Source: Roseburia sp.
Lineage (GTDB): Bacteria; Bacillota_A; Clostridia; Lachnospirales; Lachnospiraceae
Length of the DNA stretch: 5,481 nucleotides
Assembly: GCA_017547315.1 (NCBI GenBank)
Contig: JAFYQA010000203.1
Span: forward strand, 1-5,481
Direction: 5' to 3'
Of the stretch, positions 3,810-5,481 are shown piece after piece. The position numbers and the translations under genes were made by a program. The notes under the pieces were generated by a model, which did not search any database, was not told the DNA's origin, and saw only the letters and a list, made by a program, of their open reading frames with translations. Each line of letters starts with the position of its first letter. The stretch's first letter is position 1.

Positions 3810-5438
3810 ATGGCAGTAAAATATACGGAAGAACAACTGAATAACGTAGACAAGTCGTTGTTAATCGCCATGCTTATTAATCAGCAGGAACAGATGGAAT
3901 CCTTGAAACAGGAACTTCTTGCTTCCAACGAAAAGATGCAGAAGCTGATGGAACAACTGATTCTTTCCAACCAGGAACGTTTTGGACGTTCTTCTGAAAA
4001 AATGGAAGATACCAACCAGATCTGCTTCATGGAAGTTGATGGAAACATCGTATTTTTTAACGAAGCTGAAGCTGTATGCGATCTTACTGCGGAAGAACCG
4101 GAAGATTTAGTTGTTAAAAAGCCAAAACAGAAAGGCAAGAAGGAAAAAGATCTTGCTGATATTCCTGTAACACGTATCGACCACTATATGTCAGAAGAAC
4201 AACTGACAAAAGAGTTCGGTGCTGATGGCTGGAGACAACTTCCGGATGCTGTTTCCAAAAGATATCGTTTTATTCCTGCAAAGGTAGAAGTAGAGGAACA
4301 TCATATCGGTGTTTATGCCGGCAAAAAGGAAGATCGTATTGTAAAAGCAAAACATCCAAAAGGATTACTTCATGGAAGTCTGGTATCTCCAACGCTTGCT
4401 GCAGCCATTATTAATGGTAAATATGTGAATGCAGTTCCTTTGTATCGTCTGGAACAGGAATTTACCCGTTATGGTCTTTCCATATCCCGACAGAATATGG
4501 CCAACTGGTGTATCCGCCTTGGAGAAGAATATTTTGCAGTTCTCTATGATTATCTGCATAAGGAGTTATATTCCCATCCGGTAATACAGGCTGACGAAAC
4601 GCCATTTCTCGTAAACAAGGATGGTCGAAAAGCAGGCGCACAAAGCTATATGTGGGTATACCGCTCCGGACATTTATACAAAGACAAACAGATTGTTTTA
4701 TATGAATATCAGCCTACCAGGAATGCATCCCATCCAAGGGAATTCCTTAAGGATTACAGTGGGATCTGTCTCACCGATGGTTACCAGGTTTATCATACTC
4801 TTGAAAAAGAGAAAGAAGACTTAACCATAGCCGGATGCTGGGTTCATTGCAGACGCAGGTTTGATGAAGCATTGAAGACAATTCCAAAGTCTGTCCAAAA
4901 AGACTCTGAAAGTTATCTTCTGATGAAGCAGATTCAGGCAATCTATCGCGAGGAAGGTAAGCTAAAAGAGTTATCTGGTGAAGAAAGACTTACGCAGCGA
5001 CAGTTGGTTATAAAACCTCTTGTGGATGCTTTCTTTGCATATCTTAAAACCCTGAATGTTTCTTCCAAGGATAAATTTGGCGAAGCTGTAGGCTACGCAC
5101 TAAACCAGGAACGCTATCTCCGTGTATTCCTGGAAAACGGAGATGTTCCTATCGATAATAATGCATCGGAACGGGCTATTCGAGGTTTTTGTATAGGCAA
5201 GAAAAACTGGCAAATGATTGATACCATAAATGGAGCCAAAACATCTGCAATTATCTATAGCATTGTAGAAACTGCAAAAGCTAATAACCTAAAACCCTAC
5301 GATTATATTCAGTATATATTGGAAGAGATTCCAAAGCATATGGACGATACAGATCGTTCCTTCCTTGAAAATCTTCTGCCATGGTCAGAGAACCTTCCGG
5401 CAAAAATCAGAAAAAGTAAATCTGGTGGCTGCGAATAG
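3810..5438 (+). CDS. tnpC: IS66-family DDE transposase TnpC
   Basis: This encodes a 542-residue IS66 transposase, normal for the family. Residues 25-58 form a leucine-rich coiled coil typical of the IS66 N-terminus, followed by FGRSSEKM (58-65) and a basic linker. The next region (about 118-182) occupies the place of the usual IS66 zinc finger but has no Cys-x-x-Cys pairs. The catalytic core shows Asp262 in VIQADETPF, Asp323 in CLTDGYQVY and Glu454 in NNASERAIRGF, plus the conserved CWVHCRRRF (343-351). The C-terminal IS66 domain has SIVETAKANNLKPYDYI near residue 490. An in-frame ATG at 3756 would add 18 residues, but the ATG at 3810 has AAGTGAGGT six bases upstream and a promoter at 3777-3785, so I prefer it. 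No frameshift is seen, and the gene stops 43 bases before the element end. Confidence 0.95.
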   Translation: MAVKYTEEQLNNVDKSLLIAMLINQQEQMESLKQELLASNEKMQKLMEQLILSNQERFGRSSEKMEDTNQICFMEVDGNIVFFNEAEAVCDLTAEEPEDLVVKKPKQKGKKEKDLADIPVTRIDHYMSEEQLTKEFGADGWRQLPDAVSKRYRFIPAKVEVEEHHIGVYAGKKEDRIVKAKHPKGLLHGSLVSPTLAAAIINGKYVNAVPLYRLEQEFTRYGLSISRQNMANWCIRLGEEYFAVLYDYLHKELYSHPVIQADETPFLVNKDGRKAGAQSYMWVYRSGHLYKDKQIVLYEYQPTRNASHPREFLKDYSGICLTDGYQVYHTLEKEKEDLTIAGCWVHCRRRFDEALKTIPKSVQKDSESYLLMKQIQAIYREEGKLKELSGEERLTQRQLVIKPLVDAFFAYLKTLNVSSKDKFGEAVGYALNQERYLRVFLENGDVPIDNNASERAIRGFCIGKKNWQMIDTINGAKTSAIIYSIVETAKANNLKPYDYIQYILEEIPKHMDDTDRSFLENLLPWSENLPAKIRKSKSGGCE

Positions 5439-5481
5439 TGGCCACCTTAAAAAATCAAGGTACTCGCCATTTGGCGTTTAC
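5424..5481 (+). repeat. Right terminal region of the IS66 element
   Basis: Read inward from 5481 the terminus starts GTAAACGCCAAATGGCGAGT, with the GTAA typical of IS66 inverted repeats. Inside it is the perfect palindrome CGCCA-TT-TGGCG (5465-5476). Further in are ACCTT/AAGGT arms (5444-5448 and 5457-5461) and GGTGGC/GCCACC arms (5424-5429 and 5441-5446) that span the tnpC stop codon; these could form an end hairpin, but no T-run makes a clear terminator. The matching left repeat is not in the window. Confidence 0.6.

Larger units (their letters stand above)
2722..5481 (+). mobile_element. IS66-family insertion sequence (tnpA-tnpB-tnpC), left terminus not seen
   Basis: All three genes characteristic of the IS66 family are present, in order and in frame. 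The last bases of the window, read inward from 5481, begin GTAAACGCC, fitting the GTAA start typical of IS66 inverted repeats, so the right end is probably complete. No GTAA or matching repeat occurs between istA and tnpA, so the left terminus is absent or too diverged to see. The left limit given is where homology with the other IS66 leader starts. If the left end is truly missing, the element cannot move alone but could still supply transposition proteins to other copies. Confidence 0.75.

Noticed and set aside
5424..5461. Intrinsic terminator after tnpC
   Set aside because: The hairpin arms exist, but the following tract is A-rich on the plus strand and there is no T-run.

Overview
The window is a stack of two classes of insertion sequence with no host housekeeping gene. 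Low-to-moderate GC, very strong Shine-Dalgarno sites (AAGGAGGT, AGGAGG), the standard genetic code and the style of the transposase proteins suggest a Gram-positive Firmicute, most likely a gut Clostridium relative such as a Lachnospiraceae member. The taxonomic call is inference; there is no marker gene.

Layout. (1) Bases 1-150, minus strand, hold the leader and first codons of an IS66-family tnpA that runs off the left edge and is already broken by a frameshift. (2) Bases of about 151-2721, minus strand, hold an apparently intact IS21-family element. istA (DDE transposase) and istB (AAA+ helper ATPase) are tightly coupled and flanked by end regions rich in short repeats and palindromes. (3) Bases of about 2722-5481, plus strand, hold an IS66-family element with all three genes, tnpA-tnpB-tnpC, ending at the last base with a GTAA-type terminus (read inward). 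The left leader (24-150) and the right leader (2722-2848) are inverted copies matching at 118 of 127 positions, so the IS21 element sits between two head-to-head, related but not identical, IS66 copies. No left IS66 terminus is visible for either copy.

How the parts work. IstA should bind the repeats at the IS21 ends and cut and join DNA; IstB should prepare the target. The istA leader can fold so that its Shine-Dalgarno is paired, a possible guard against read-through expression. TnpA and TnpB are accessory proteins translated from overlapping genes, and TnpC is the IS66 DDE transposase. Unusually, tnpC is separated from tnpB by about 290 bases holding three DnaA-box-like sequences, a 27-bp-arm hairpin and a separate extended -10 promoter. 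That spacer and the istA leader are the parts most worth a second look. The coding genes belong to known transposase families.
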